From NCBI GenBank assembly GCA_900188575.1, contig FYEU01000307.1, positions 2,198 through 66,197 on the forward strand: a stretch of DNA of 64,000 nucleotides, given 5' to 3'. Below, piece after piece: positions 32,863 through 44,699 of the stretch; within the stretch, counting starts at the first letter, position 1, and each line of letters begins with the position of its first letter. The position numbers and the translations under genes were made by a program. The notes below the pieces were generated by a model. That model was not told the origin of the DNA. It saw only the letters and a list, made by a program, of their open reading frames with translations, and searched no databases. Source of the DNA: Geosmithia putterillii (lineage: Eukaryota; Ascomycota; Sordariomycetes; Hypocreales; Bionectriaceae).

Positions 32863-35800
32863 ATGGCCGATTTTCGGCAGCTCGCGCTGGAATTTGTCCT
32901 GGCCGACGATGAGGCCAAACTGACGTCCATCGCCCAGAAGTCAGCGTCAGGTACGTCTACCGTCTTGTCAATATAAAAAATCTTATTCTGACTCTTCATA
33001 GAGCTTCAAAATGGTGCCGCCAACACGAACCCTGTAGCCCGCTGGGTCGAGGCCGTACAGCCTTGGATGCCGGGGAGCAACGGCGACGAAGCCATGACTG
33101 ATGGTGACGGGACGCCGGATTGGACGGGGAGAGCTAAAGGTAAGATCATCAACTACGTTTAAAAATGCGGATAAAATGGCTAATGGAAATCAGCACTGGA
33201 GTTTCTGTCCAGGACGCTCCACTACCTGGGCGACAACGTGCTCAAACCCAGCCAAGGTGAGTGAACGTCGCATGCTATTGCTCAATCCGACTATGACACT
33301 GACAAGTCTTATGACTTAAGTGAAATTGCTTGTCGGATTCTTTGGCGCCATGTTTGAAGTCGACCACAAGGCGGGAATCATGCCTTCAGCGACGGCGCTC
33401 TCGCGGATTGTATCCATGAGAGCCTTCCAGCCATCGAGCGCCGACGTTATCATTCAGAAGGTATGCGCACTGAAGGAAGACTTTTCTCGCCAGATGTCCA
33501 AGACACGACTGGCAGTATTCGAGCTACTGCGCTCTTTGATCACGACTCCGGAGATTGCTAGCGCCCTCCAGCACAGGCACGGCGCCTCGTCGGGTTTCAT
33601 GGTCGACTTGATCCAGCTCTGTAGGAACGAAAGGGACCCAAGCTGCCTCATGGTCTGGTTTGATATCTTGGCCTTCTTCCTCCGCGAGTATTCGCCGTCC
33701 ACAGAAGTCATCGAGCAAGTGTTTGGGGCATTCAAGGCATACTTCCCCATCTCGCTCCCTCGCACGTCTCCTAGCGGTATCACACCGGACCAACTCAAGT
33801 CGCAGCTGCGGACATGCTTCACGGCCAGCCAACAACTCTCTTCCATGACCATGCCTTTCCTTCTCGGAAAACTAGATCAGGGAGAGGGTGTCACAGTCAA
33901 TGTTAAGGTTGACATCCTGAAGACTATCAAGGCTTGCTTGGAGAAGTACGACAACACGGGTCAGTCCATCACTCCGTACGTCGACCGGATATGGACCAGT
34001 CTCAAGTATGAAGTTCGCAATGGAGAGATTGAGGACACGATTTGGGCCACGCTCGAGGTTCTCAAGACGATGGCTACTAGGCTCAAGGGAGACGACCTCC
34101 GTGACTACTCGCTGACGGTGACGCGCGACTGCGTCCATGACTTCTCCAACACAATGTATATGGCGGCCGCTGGCCGGCTCATTGTTAGCGTCCTCAGTGC
34201 TACACCCGTCTCATTTGTGCTGATGGTTTCTCCTGCAATCACACACATCAAAGAGAATCTGAGGCATTCCAAGGCGCCCAGTCATAGTCAGGACTTGCTC
34301 AAGCTCTTACACGTCATACTCGAGACAAGGATACTCCTCGTCGGTAGCAATATGTCTGCGCAGGAAAGGGGCGATTTTGACGCCATCGATCCGAGCTTCA
34401 AATCTTTGTACGATGATGTGTATCGGGGTTCTGTGGCACTTGGAACCAAGATTGACGCCTCAGACGATGATTTAAAGCTGGCAACACAGGCAGTCCAGGG
34501 AGCTGGCGCTTTGGTCTGCCAAAAGCCTTCAGGGATCCCTGCCTCTCCGGGAGAACACTCCAAGGGCTGGCTTCTCCCTGGTAACAAGTGTTCCGAGATA
34601 TGCGAGGTACTATTCTCCATCATCACCCAGAAGGTGACGGGAGAAAATGCCGATACCCAGTCTCAAACAACGGATGAACTGGTGAATGAGGCTACCAGGG
34701 CCTTGCAACGCTCAGTCGCTGCATACCCCTCTGGGCTCCCCCCCCTGGTCCAGAAAGGTATCGACTTGATGCACTCCAACTGGGCCAACCAGGGTGCTCA
34801 AGCGGTGCCTACTATGCAGACTCTGTGTCCCATTTTGGCCTATGTCGGCTGCTCCGAGCTCTCGGAATCGCCAGCCGATGGCTTGAACAGCTTTCTTCTC
34901 GTCACAAGCTCTCTATATAGAGAACTCGTCAGCGCCATTGACTCAAAGGCCAATGTGGAAGTCTGGTGTGCACTTGCAGCTGGACTTCAATCCGCGATTC
35001 GATGCTTCAGCGATGCTTGCAAGAGCCACAACATCACGACAGACAAGAAATCCTGGGGCGACGACTGGCTAGCGGCCATTTTGACAAAGTACCCTTCCCT
35101 GGGCGAGGCTGGATCCGGTACATCTATTCATGTACAGCAGACCTCCGAATTCGCCTCGGGGGTGTACGCAGACTTTCTACTTATCAGCCTCTTCTTCGCA
35201 CGGAGCGTATACCGGAAGGCCACGAAGACAATCGAGGCGCATGCGCAGACCGGAAAGAGAGCTCTTAGTCTCAGCGACGACTTCACTGCATTCGACAGAT
35301 CGGCTGAGAGTCAATACCTGCACCTCGTTAGCACGCTCGCTGGCTTTGTCTTCCACGAGATGAGTGAAGGACAACAGCTGGCAATCAACGCAGAGGCTTA
35401 TCCACTACATATTTTCCGCGAAGACTTCATTTCTGTGGTTCCGGGTAGTGCTGCGAACGAGATTGATTCCTCTTGGGACTGGGTAACATCAGGGCGGCTC
35501 AATATCCTGTCGCTTGGTATTTTTGAGGCCCTCCGCCCGGCTGCTGTCTCCCGTCTGGTAAGACAATTAGCCCTATAAACCCTGATCCTCAGGCGGGTAT
35601 ACGATGATACTAATTAGGATATATGTTCCAGTTCGACGCCGGCGTTGCCCAAGAGTTGCTCATCAGTGGGATAACCACTCAGCACAAGTTCTCCGACCCA
35701 GCGGCAGCATCCGTGTCACGATCAATACTCACCATCCTTGCTAACAAGCACAAGATTGAGACCATTGACACGGTCATGGCTGCTGTTGACAAGGAGTGCA

Positions 35801-36627
35801 AGTTGATCGCCACTCAAGAGTCAGCTGGTAGCAGCGAGGTTGTAGACAAGGCTACATCCATCATGGCCATCGCAGCGGGCATGTTTCGACGCTACAGCGG
35901 AAAGCAGGCACAGGTACTCGTGCGGATGCTCCGAGAGAGCCCTACCTTGCCGACAGTTGGTCAGCACCTTTCGCGGCGAATTGAGATGGTTGTCGCTCCA
36001 CAGAAGATTCTCACCAAGGAGGAATATGCCATTGTGAAGCCATTGTGGATGCAAAAGATGTACATTGAGCTGGCCAAGCCTCTGGTCTCCCTTGCTCTCG
36101 GTCGGGATCCCGCTGTGGACGACCGCATAACCAGGACCAACTGCAGCATAGCTGTCCTCTTGACAGTCAAGCACATGAACTTTTCCATCTACGAGGAAGA
36201 TGCGGAGGATATCATCCGAATCGCCATCACCGTGGCACAAACTATCGGCATCGGCCCGGATGTCAGGGCGGCCCTCGATGGTCTTAGGAACATCCTCGCC
36301 GAGGCCCCCGAGAAGGGCGAACCACACATAGCCAGCATCATCACCATATGTGTCGATTCGTTTTCGCAGAAGCCTCACACGCCGCCAGACTGGCTCCCTG
36401 TCGACTACCTTGTCGCCACAAAGGGTGTTCTCGACGAGTCGCGTGCTGCGAGCGGAAAGCTTGCACTCGAAATCATGACTGCGCTACCCAAGATATTTGA
36501 GTCGAGGCACCTCTTGCCCCTCGCCGGACGTGTTGAGAGGGAGTTGACAATGGCCTGTGGAAACGGGATCCGAGATCTGAGGAAGTCGGCGAGGGCAGCA
36601 AGGCAGGCTTGGAAGGAAATGCAGTGA
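32863..36627 (+). CDS. MMS19: MMS19 nucleotide excision repair / cytosolic Fe-S assembly protein
   Basis: HEAT-repeat scaffold of the CIA targeting complex that delivers Fe-S clusters to DNA polymerases, helicases and TFIIH (XPD), hence roles in repair and transcription. Five exons: 32863-32950, 33002-33139, 33194-33256, 33321-35557 and 35632-36627, encoding 1173 residues, close to the family length. The first three exons are short and are recovered by phase: LALEFVLADDEAKL, then LEFLSRTLHYLGDNVLKPSQ, then VKLLVGFFGAMFEVDHKAGIMPSATALSRIVSM. The latter leads into the conserved MMS19 N-terminal domain (CRNERDPSCLMVWFDILAFFLREY). The C-terminal exon has the alpha-helical repeats of the MMS19 C domain (FRRYSGKQAQVL, VKPLWMQKMYIELAKPLV, DVRAALDGLRNIL). 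No catalytic site is expected. Confidence 0.93.
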
Positions 36628-36931
36628 ATGCAGCAGGAAATAAGGGATTGGATTGCAGGGCTTTAGAGGATGGAGGTAGCTTTGCTGGGTCCCTGGAATA
36701 ATTAGACTTGTACAGCCGTCACATTTCAAACAGCAAAAGACATCATCAAATGAACAGCCGGGTCAGGTTGGCCGCATACACACTGCCTCTTCTACTTTTA
36801 ATTCTAAGGGTTTACCGGACAACGTGTCTATAATGCATGCAGGTTTACTGGATATAAACACTAGTAGTACATGCAAACCTTCTCTTTGCTTCTGGCTGCC
36901 ATTCGCTCCGCCATGGAAGGTTGAGGGGTCG
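36628..36931. other. Convergent 3' intergenic region, MMS19 / SPC2
   Basis: 304 bp shared by the two transcript ends. Nothing else seen. Confidence 0.5.
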
Positions 36932-37729
36932 TTACACCTTTCGCTTCTTGCCGCCCGCCTTCTTCTCGGCACCCGATGCATCTGCAGTCGATTGTGCGGC
37001 AAGAATAGCATCTAGGAGTTCGGGGTTGGCATCGAGCAATTCCTGGGACGCACTCTTGGAGCGCTTGGGGTCGGCCTTGCCGATTATGGGGACGGACGCG
37101 GCGAGAAACTCCTGAAAAGGGTTTGCAATGAAGCGACCCGTCTCATCAAACCACTTGGAGAATGAGCGGGAGATTTCGAAAGACTGCACAATCTCGAGCT
37201 TCTTGCTCGGGTTCTGGGTCTTGCCGATGCTGATCTTGAGGTGGTAGGTGGGCTCGTACTTCTTGGTCGAACTGGCGATGAAGATCTGCAGTGGCTGGTC
37301 AGTATAATGCCCTGGTTTGTAACAATTCTTGATTGAGTATTTGTACGTACCTGCTCGCCCGACGGCGCAACCCCTTGGTATATGGTTCCCTCTTCAATCT
37401 TGCTGGTCCAGAGCATCAGGGCGCCCTGCAACAACGTGTAGAGAGCCACGGCGATAGCTGTGTAGGTCTTGGTGTCCTCGAATCCAAGTTTATAGTCCCA
37501 GAGGAAGCATGCGGCGGCGATGATAAAGGATCCGTAGCCGATGGCGAGACGCACGTCGGTCATTGTGTGCTTCTGGGTGAAGCCCAGCGAATTCAGGTAG
37601 TTGGAGATGGCATCGTCGGACGTGTTCTTAAGATCTTGTTGATGTTAGTAGGCGATTGCAGACGACTAATTCTAGGTGCGCATAATACTCACCGGCCTGA
37701 TTGTACAGTGATATCTTTTCGGAAGACAT
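36932..37729 (-). CDS. SPC2: Signal peptidase complex subunit 2 (Spc2 / SPCS2)
   Basis: Accessory subunit of the ER signal peptidase complex, linking it to the Sec61 translocon. Three exons in coding order: 37729-37693, 37634-37351 and 37285-36932, encoding 224 residues. Exon 1 has only 12 full codons (MSSEKISLYNQA). Exon 2 carries DDAISNYLNSLGFTQKHTMTDVRLAIGYGSFIIAAACFLWDYKLGFEDTKTYTAIAVALYTLLQGALMLWTSKIEEGTIYQG, which shows the two closely spaced membrane helices typical of SPC25. The tail ends in a basic, nuclear-signal-like AEKKAGGKKRKV, common in the fungal homologues. It shares a 416-bp divergent promoter with EMC3, another ER membrane-protein biogenesis factor. Confidence 0.94.
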
Positions 37730-38145
37730 GGCTGGAGGAGATTTCAAGGCGTTGCAGTCCCACAGGAGCTGTAGTCGAGGCCACGATTGCGGAGTGTTGA
37801 CTTGAGGTTGGCTATGATGATGGGTCCGGACGGGCAAAAGGTGGCCTGTATTCTTAGTACACTGAAGGTCCCCTGTGGATAGCGCTGCAGGGCGTCGGGG
37901 GTGGGGGCGGAGCCGCCTGGAGGAGGAAAGCGCGGTACAGCATGGTAAACTGGAACGGCACCGGCATAAGTAAACCTCCGTTAGCCTGTAGCTATGGTGC
38001 TCTCTCGCGCACCATCTCGAGCACCGTCAATGCTCGCTGAATCATCCAAATAACCCGACCGTTGCACGCTCCCCAACCCGGTCCAAAGACGGGATCGTAT
38101 CGACAACCCCTTCGGCAATCCTTGTTAGGCTCAGGCGCAATCGCC
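37730..38145. promoter_or_regulatory. Divergent promoter region, SPC2 / EMC3
   Basis: 416 bp between the start codons of two genes for ER membrane-protein biogenesis. GC-rich, with no TATA box near either start. Co-regulation is a plausible inference. Confidence 0.5.
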
Positions 38146-39133
38146 ATGGCGGACATTCCCGTGCAGACCCTCTACAGGGACCCCCAGTTGTTGTACGTTC
38201 GGAGCCCTTCGCACCCCTCCCTCATGGGACCGCTGGCACCATTGCCGTCATCACTCGCTGACAATCTCTTCCTACTAGCTACTGGATCCTGATGCCCATT
38301 TCCATTGTCATGGTCCTTACCGGTGTCCTCCGCCACTACGCCAGCGTCCTCATGGCCACGGCCCCGAAGAAACTCGACGCCAAAGCCATACGCGAGCAGC
38401 GGTCTCTTGGTCGCGGTGTCACCCTGCGCACCAACCACCACGTTCTCTCGCAGTCATCCTTCGAGTCTCGCCGCGACTACCTCGCCACCGGATACGAGGC
38501 GGGCGCTTTCCTCAAGGACCCCGAGGCCAGGGGCCAGCCGCCTGCCAATCCCATGACAGACCCCTCGGCCATGGACGGCATGATGGGCATGATGAAGAAC
38601 AACATGGCCATGATTATCCCCAACACACTCATCATGAGCTGGATCAATGCCTTTTTCAGCGGATATGTTATTAGTACGTTGGTCCCAGTCCTCGCGCCCC
38701 GCGATTTCATCCTTTACTGATTAGATCTCACACAGTGAAACTGCCCTTCCCGCTCACTATCAAGTTCAAGAGCATGCTGCAAGCAGGTGTGCAGACCAAA
38801 GACATGGACCCCCGTTGGATGTCCAGCATCAGCTGGTACTTCCTCTGTATCTTCGGTCTCCAGTTTGTCTACGTCTTCCTTCTTGGTAGCGACAATGGTA
38901 CGTCTTGCTTTGCTTCCACTTGGGAATGGACTACTACTGACACTTTCTTTACAGCTGCTAGCCAACTTAACCAACAAATGCAGGCGCAGCAGATGCCAAA
39001 CCCCATGGCTGCTGGACCCGGGCAAGACCCGGACAAGCAGTTCAAGGCTGAAGCTGAGAACCTAGCAGTGGTAGAGCACTACTCAGTCCTGGACAGTGTT
39101 GAGGACCGTCTGCTCGAAAGCTTCAACCAGTGA
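38146..39133 (+). CDS. EMC3: ER membrane protein complex subunit 3 (EMC3)
   Basis: Core insertase subunit of the EMC, related to YidC/Oxa1 and Get1, that inserts weakly hydrophobic and C-terminal membrane helices into the ER. Four exons, 38146-38192, 38279-38673, 38736-38897 and 38955-39133, encode 260 residues, the usual length. Visible marks: helix 1 YWILMPISIVMVLTGVLRHYASVLM; the basic loop KKLDAKAIREQRSLGRGVTLRTNHHVLSQSSFESRRDYL; the Met-rich patch MDGMMGMMKNNMAMIIPNTLIMSWINAFFSGYVI; MKLPFPLTIKFKSMLQAGVQTKDMDPRWMSSISWYFLCIFGLQFVYVFLLG. The tail VVEHYSVLDSVEDRLL is conserved. The methionine-rich loop is typical of membrane-helix-binding insertases. Confidence 0.95.
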
Positions 39134-39281
39134 TTGGGTTGTTGATACGGGATTGGAGGGTGCGCGGACACAGGTCATGTAGCATTATAATCTAGTAAAT
39201 CGTATAAGTGCATTGATGCATTTTCCAATGACATATCTCCCATGGTTTCCCTCCATCTCTATTGACGGGGGATGATGCCAT
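39134..39281. other. Short convergent 3' region, EMC3 / RPC25
   Basis: Only 148 bp separate the two stop codons, so the 3' UTRs probably overlap. Confidence 0.5.
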
Positions 39282-40105
39282 CTATTCTGTCGCATCCCAC
39301 CACAGGCATACACCTAGACCTTCGCGTGCCATGCTGCCCTTGATCCTATACGGTGTCTTGGCCGCGGCATCGTCTCCTTGTGTCGGGCCTGTTGGTGCTT
39401 GGTCATGCCACTCCTCATCAACGACCTGGAATCGAACCATTTCGTGTGTGTCGTAAAAGAGGCGTTCCTCGTCGAAATTCCAAATCCACAACTGCTCACT
39501 GTGGTTGCTGTGATTGGGACAACATGTTAGCCAGTCCTCGGTTGGTTTCCTGAGGTCGGGAAAAGTCTGCCCTACTATTCTGCACCTTGAGGGAGCTCCT
39601 CAAAGGGGACAAAGATGTCGTCGAAGAACTCTGTTCGCAGATTGATGCCGGCTGGCGTGGAACTGCGGATCCTAGCTAGCATCACCTCTCCTTTGAAAGG
39701 TCGGAAGACGACCATGCGGAACTCGACTGTGAAGTATTAGACATATGAAAACCCTGGGTCTCATGGGGAACTGTACCATTGACATTGACGAGACCAGAGC
39801 CATGGCCAATGAGGCCCTCCGATGTCCAGAGTAGGTCATATAGACAGATGCAGAGACCTATTTTCTGGACTACCTGTTGTGTCTGCGTCAGCGGCTGCTG
39901 CTATCGAAACGTGCCTTGCCCCCGGAACAGTTTCGTACCTTGTTGGCATATTTGGAATTGATGTTATCCTCGATAGCGTCTATGCTTCTCTTTGAAAAAT
40001 CGGATGGCGCTACCTGCACCAGGTCCGCAATCTTGGTCTGGAAACGGCGTCAGTTTAAGTCACCGCGGGGAGATCAAGGCTTTCCTTTCTTACCAAGATG
40101 AACAT
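39282..40105 (-). CDS. RPC25: RNA polymerase III subunit RPC8/Rpc25 (POLR3H, Rpb7-like stalk)
   Basis: Stalk subunit of RNA polymerase III, partner of Rpc17, needed for initiation at tRNA and 5S genes. The gene is split into five small exons, in coding order 40105-40094, 40037-39939, 39873-39777, 39726-39576 and 39507-39282, encoding 194 residues. The first exon encodes only MFIL; the spliced start MFILTKIADLVQVAPSDF matches the Rpc25 N-terminus. It continues VVQKIGLCICLYDLLWTSEGLIGHGSGLVNVNVEFRMVVFRPFKGEVMLARIRSS and TEFFDDIFVPFEELPQGAEYNHSEQLWIWNFDEERLFYDTHEMVRFQV, ending YRIKGSMAREGLGVCLWWDATE. The last donor is GTAGGG after a TA that begins a codon; an earlier GTGCAG donor breaks the frame. 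Because no exon makes a long frame, this gene is easily missed. It diverges from the NUFIP1-like gene. Confidence 0.93.
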
Positions 40106-40865
40106 TTTGTGATTGTGAGCGGTCGCGCCGGGGTCACCGCATATAAAGCAAGCCCAAAGTCATTTCACATGAAAAGTCCCAGGAGTTAGACTGAATCTTC
40201 ACCACTTCCTTTTGTCGTTCATGAGATTTTCACGGAGCCCTCGTCGATGCCAACCTTGGCGGAGTCAAAATGCTATGGCGGCAGAAAACATGAGAGTGGT
40301 ATATACGTTTCCCGATTTATACTAGCTCTTCTTGGAAATAGTCTCACCGCTTACTACATTAAGAGACGTCTTGATAGCAGCTCCTTCAAAGACGAGCGCA
40401 GAAGGCGATGACGGTAAGTAGATCGAAAGATGTTGATAAAAATGTAATTTCTGGGCCCGGTATGCGAGCAAATTTAATACGGAGGTATCATGTCCGAAAC
40501 CTTACTGCAGGCATAGTGAATCAGAAGTGAATGATTAAAAGATGAAGATCCTAAAAATTATGTAAGCAGGCCAAACCTGTCTCCTTCGCGGAGCATCGCG
40601 AGATAATCCTTCTCAGTATCAGCTGCTACCATATGTTTACTTAGCTACGCCAGGTTCAAGCCCCTATTGATGCTACGATTTTGCTCATTTCATTACTTTT
40701 TATTTCCCTCGCCACGGCGGACCCTCCCCGTTTGATTTTGGCAGTCGCGCCCTCTGTTCGATTCCAACGGCACTCCGCATCGTGGCTACCTTCCCGTTTC
40801 TTCGTGCGAACGTCTTCCCGTCCCACCAAAGTGAACATTTCAATCCTGACCTACCGATCGATACA
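40106..40865. promoter_or_regulatory. Divergent promoter region, RPC25 / NUFIP1-like
   Basis: 760 bp between the start codons. No specific site recognised. Confidence 0.45.
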
Positions 40866-42815
40866 ATGACGGCCTACGGGTACGCGCCGCCACCTCCTCC
40901 ACCGTCGGTAGCAGGTGGGCAACGGCCTGCATTCCCAAGTCAGGGGCAGTCATCATACGCCTCTCAACAGGGTCGAGGTCAAGGCAATAATAGGGGCTCT
41001 GGGGGACCGAGTGGTCGTGGCCGAGGTGGCCACTTCCCCCATAGCCAAGCCCACGTTGACTATAATCATCCACCTCCGCCGACGCAGTATCCTTATTCTG
41101 GCCAGCCATACCCAGGCCAGCCCTACGGGACTGCTCAGCCACCGCCGGCCGCCGGAGGTTATGGGACGTCGCAGCCTGCCCAGTGGCATCCAGACCAAGC
41201 ACACGCACCCCCTCAAGCAGCACACTCCCCAGCGCCCATTTCTTCGTCTAACTATCACCCCAACTATGCCCCCCAGCCCTATGCACCCCCCCATTATCCC
41301 CAGCAGGCGCCCTATGCTCCAGTGCCACAGCAATACGGCCAGCCGTATCAAGCCCAGCCGCCGCCGGCACATTGGAACAGCCAAGGGCAATCCTCTCCAC
41401 CGACGTATGGAGGTAGCCGAGGACGAGGTGGCTACAACAGTGGGGGGTACAGGCATGATCAACCACCGCCTCCCGTGAGCGGTGCCTACCCGCCGCCCTA
41501 CCCACCCGCGCAATATCAATACGCTGCCCCTCCGCCTCCCCCTCAGTCAGCGCCCTACCACGATGGCGGCAATCGCTCCGGGCGCGGGAGAGGCGGTCAC
41601 CAGAGAGGCGGATCCCAGAGAGGTGGAAACTCCAGGGGGCGTGGAGGCCACAATGCTGGAGGAAGACCGCACCAGAACAAGCACAATCATCATGATGGCC
41701 GTGGTGGGGCTAAGCAGCATCACCAGAAGCAGCAGCAGCAGCAGCCCAAGCATAAGTCGGACAGCCAGAATATGGGCAAGAAGAAGAAACGCAAGACCAA
41801 TACTCTTGGCCTTACGCCGGGCATGGAGTCTGAATCCGAAGACGACGAAGGGGAGGAGAAGGCACTTGAACAACTCCTGGGCCAAGAGACGTACCAGTGA
41901 GTGGCGAGCTCAACCTTGGATACTGCGATGTGTGATGTCTGACTGACCCTGATTAATAGGCTCGATGACCTTGCCAAATTCCTACTCGAAAGAAGAAAGA
42001 ACTTCCCTACTAAGGCGCGCGCAGAGGCCAAGAAGGCTGTGGAGAGGGAGCGTAAAGTCGATAACGACGACTCGGCTCTCATCCGAGAGCGCGATAAGCT
42101 GAGGAAGCAGCTTGCGAAGGTGGAGTCATCTATCAAGCGCAAGAGAGAACCTGGAGACGAAGGCGACGAGATGCGAGACTTGACACTGAATGATTTCGAG
42201 AATGACGACAAGCCGGAGGTGATGTCTTCCAAGGCTACCCCCGCTGCGTCAAAGCCCCTAGCCCCTCATCCGCCAGCAGGCAAGAAGGCCAATATTAGCC
42301 AACACTGCAAGTACTTCTCAACGGGTGGCACATGTGGCAAGAAGAGCAAGTGTCGTTTTGTCCATGACCCCCAAGTGCGAGAAGCTGCGATAAAGGAGCG
42401 CGAGGTCAATCACGGCCGTCTTACCATCCAGCAGCGGTTAATTCTCAACGACAAGGAGCAGGAGGACCTTGCCGTCCTTCAGTCGATCCAGTACCTCCAT
42501 GAGAAGGGTGTGGTGACCAAGCAGGAGACCACAGCAGAAGCTGGAGAGGCTGTGGGTAGCAAAGAAGGAGAATCCAAGCCCGCCTCTGTGCCAGTCGCTG
42601 TACCTGGTCCTTCTCCCAAGTCCTACCCTTCTCTTCCTCCTCATCCTCCCCTTCCGAAGACGAGTCTGTTGCCTGCTGCGCCCCCGTCGCTCCCCCAGCC
42701 ACCTCACAAGAGAGAACAGGCACCACAGCCTCGTGGAGAGAACCCCCTCTCCTCTCCTCCTACCACCCGCGACAGTGTCGACGGTACCGAGTGTCAGAAA
42801 GTGCAGGAGGCTTGA
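40866..42815 (+). CDS. NUFIP1/Rsa1-like snoRNP assembly factor with CCCH zinc finger
   Basis: Two exons, 40866-41896 and 41960-42815, encode 628 residues. The first half is a disordered Pro/Gln/Tyr/Gly-rich region with many RGRGG boxes, ending in a basic KKKKRKTN segment and an acidic SESEDDEGEEKALEQLLG segment. Right after the splice comes LDDLAKFLLERRKNFPTKA, the conserved NUFIP1 motif that in yeast Rsa1 contacts Snu13 during box C/D snoRNP assembly. A CCCH finger follows: C460-x8-C469-x5-C475-x3-H479 (CKYFSTGGTCGKKSKCRFVH). Together this supports a nuclear RNP assembly role with the R2TP chaperone. The C-terminal 120 residues are Pro-rich and unstructured. The ATG at 40866 is used because the frame above starts on GTG. 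Confidence 0.88.
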
Positions 42816-43517
42816 TATAGGGGCACAGAAGTAGCCACACAAAGACGGTCTGTCTCGATTATGTGATTGTGCGTCTTTTGCTTTCAAACACTTCCCTGTT
42901 CTCTATTTTGGGTGTGGCCGACCCGATGTTTGGTCAAATGCCCGTTGACCGTTGTTCTGTCCAAGTCGGACCTGGTTTTCTGTATTTAGCATTCATTGCC
43001 CAACTCCCCGACCTTTCTTTCTCACAGCACATACCTCAAACTTATCACTATGTCTAGATGCTACTCCTGCATTCATACCTTGGAATACTAGTACTTCCAT
43101 ACCCGATATACTACTTTACTCTTGTGATACACGCCTCCTCTTTGAATGCTAGACGTTTTGATGGGGAGCTTGACTGGTGTTGATGCTTTGAGAAGTCTGG
43201 ATTTTGTATCATCTACTAAATTACCCAACTCTTTGGCGCATGGAAACCTGTAGCGCCGCAGTAAAAACCAGAACAGACGAGACAAGCTGACGAAAAGAAG
43301 AGGGGATAACCCCCTACACGGTAAACGACCTGGCTCCAGCGCTGTTTACATTTGAACCTATTATAACAGGGGAAAAACTGAAAAGGGAAAGTGACGCATG
43401 AAAATGCTAAGGGAATATGTGTAAAAAACGCCCACCATATGTGTGATGCAGAACAGGGGAAATGGAAACTCGCAGAGGGAGGTTATAGTAGCCACGGGTA
43501 ATGGTAATGCGACACGT
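42816..43517. other. Convergent 3' intergenic region, NUFIP1-like / SPT2
   Basis: About 700 bp between two gene ends. No gene or repeat seen. Confidence 0.5.
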
Positions 43518-44699
43518 CTAGCGCTTCTTGGCACGAAGTGCCTCGAGGGCCTTACGCTTTCGCTCCTCCTTTGCCATCTTGAGGTTGCGTTCCAGCCGTT
43601 CCTGTTCAATATCCTCGCGGCGGGCAATCCTCTCGGCCATACTCTCCTCCCCGGTGAGCTCGTCAATGCCGGCTTCCATGTCCGAAGAGCCATCCGAGTC
43701 ATATTCGTATCGAGGCCCGCCTTCGTCTTCTTCGTCATCATACTCGATGAAGTCGTCAAGTTCCTCGTCGTATTCATCATCGCGGGAGCCCCTGGGGCCG
43801 CTGGGTCGGTGGGGCTGTCGGTTAAGCAGAGCTCCTCCTCGTGGCTTGTCTTTCTGGGGCTTGTTTGCCGAAGGGCGTGGTCGAGCGGTTCCCTGGTAGC
43901 CTGTTGTAGCCATGGCCGCTCTCTTGATCTTCCTCGCAGCCTCCTGAACCTCCTTCTCAAGTGTAGCAGGAGAAGCCCTGGACGCACCCGGTTTGGAAGA
44001 GGGGTTCCCACGAGCACCCGCCTTGGCCATAGCCCCGTTCGAGGCCGTCCGCTGCTGTACCGGTCTTGAGGTTCCCTGATAGCCCGTCGATGCAACTTGC
44101 TTCTTCGCAGAGGTCCGAGGCTCTGGCTTCGTAGCCGTTCGGGGCTCAGGCTTCGCACCAGGAGATTTCTCTTTCTTGTCGACCTTCCTGTGTTGGATCT
44201 TCCCAACCTGCCCCATAGACTCCTGTGCCTTCTTGGCCCTCGCCAGCACCTCCGCAAAGGAGCCCTTCTTGGGCGGGACTTTGGGAGCAGACGCCGAACT
44301 CTCAGTCGCGGTGGCTGACGAAGGTACGGTTGGCTTGGCAGCTTTGGTAACGCCAGCTATTGGCTTTCGGGCCAAAGGAGTCGGCTTGGCAGCGGCTTCA
44401 TTTGGGGGGCGCTGAGTGCCATTCGAGGGTCGTTGGAGCCCATTTGGACGGTCGACGGGTCGCGCGGATGGTCGGGGGGCCGGCTTCGACGGTGGGGGGG
44501 ATTTGCGTGGAATCTTGCCTGCAGGCCTCGGGTCGTCTTCCGCCTTGCGCTTGATCGGATTCTGGCGCGATGCCTCGGAGCTATTGGCGGCTGGCTGGCC
44601 GCCGCTGATTGAGGCCAGCAGATCACCAATCTTGACGGATGATCAGCAGTGAACGCGGGAAGAAAAGTAGAGTTAATAAAACGTATAACTTACCGGCAT
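43518..44699 (-). CDS. SPT2: SPT2 chromatin protein (histone H3-H4 chaperone)
   Basis: Chromatin factor that binds H3-H4 and DNA and supports nucleosome recycling during transcription. Two exons in coding order, 44699-44694 and 44630-43518, encode 372 residues. Exon 1 has just six coding bases (Met-Pro), joined by a GTAAGT...AAG intron to IGDLLASISGGQ. The middle is basic, Ser/Pro/Lys-rich and disordered, with two repeats of the type STGYQGTSRP / TTGYQGTARP. The C-terminal SPT2 domain is clear: an acidic block (DDEYDEELDDFIEYDDEEDEGG), then MEAGIDELTGEESMAERIARREDIEQERLERNLKMAKEERKRKALEALRAKKR, the conserved histone-binding helices. The family ends in this way. Confidence 0.93.

Noticed and set aside
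39576..39586. GTGCAG as donor of the last RPC25 intron
   Set aside because: It leaves the wrong phase for every usable acceptor; the GTAGGG donor 11 nt downstream restores the conserved LPQGAEYNHSEQLWIW sequence.
40630..40680. A T-loop-like GGTTCAAGCCCC suggesting a tRNA
   Set aside because: No matching acceptor, D or anticodon stems flank it.
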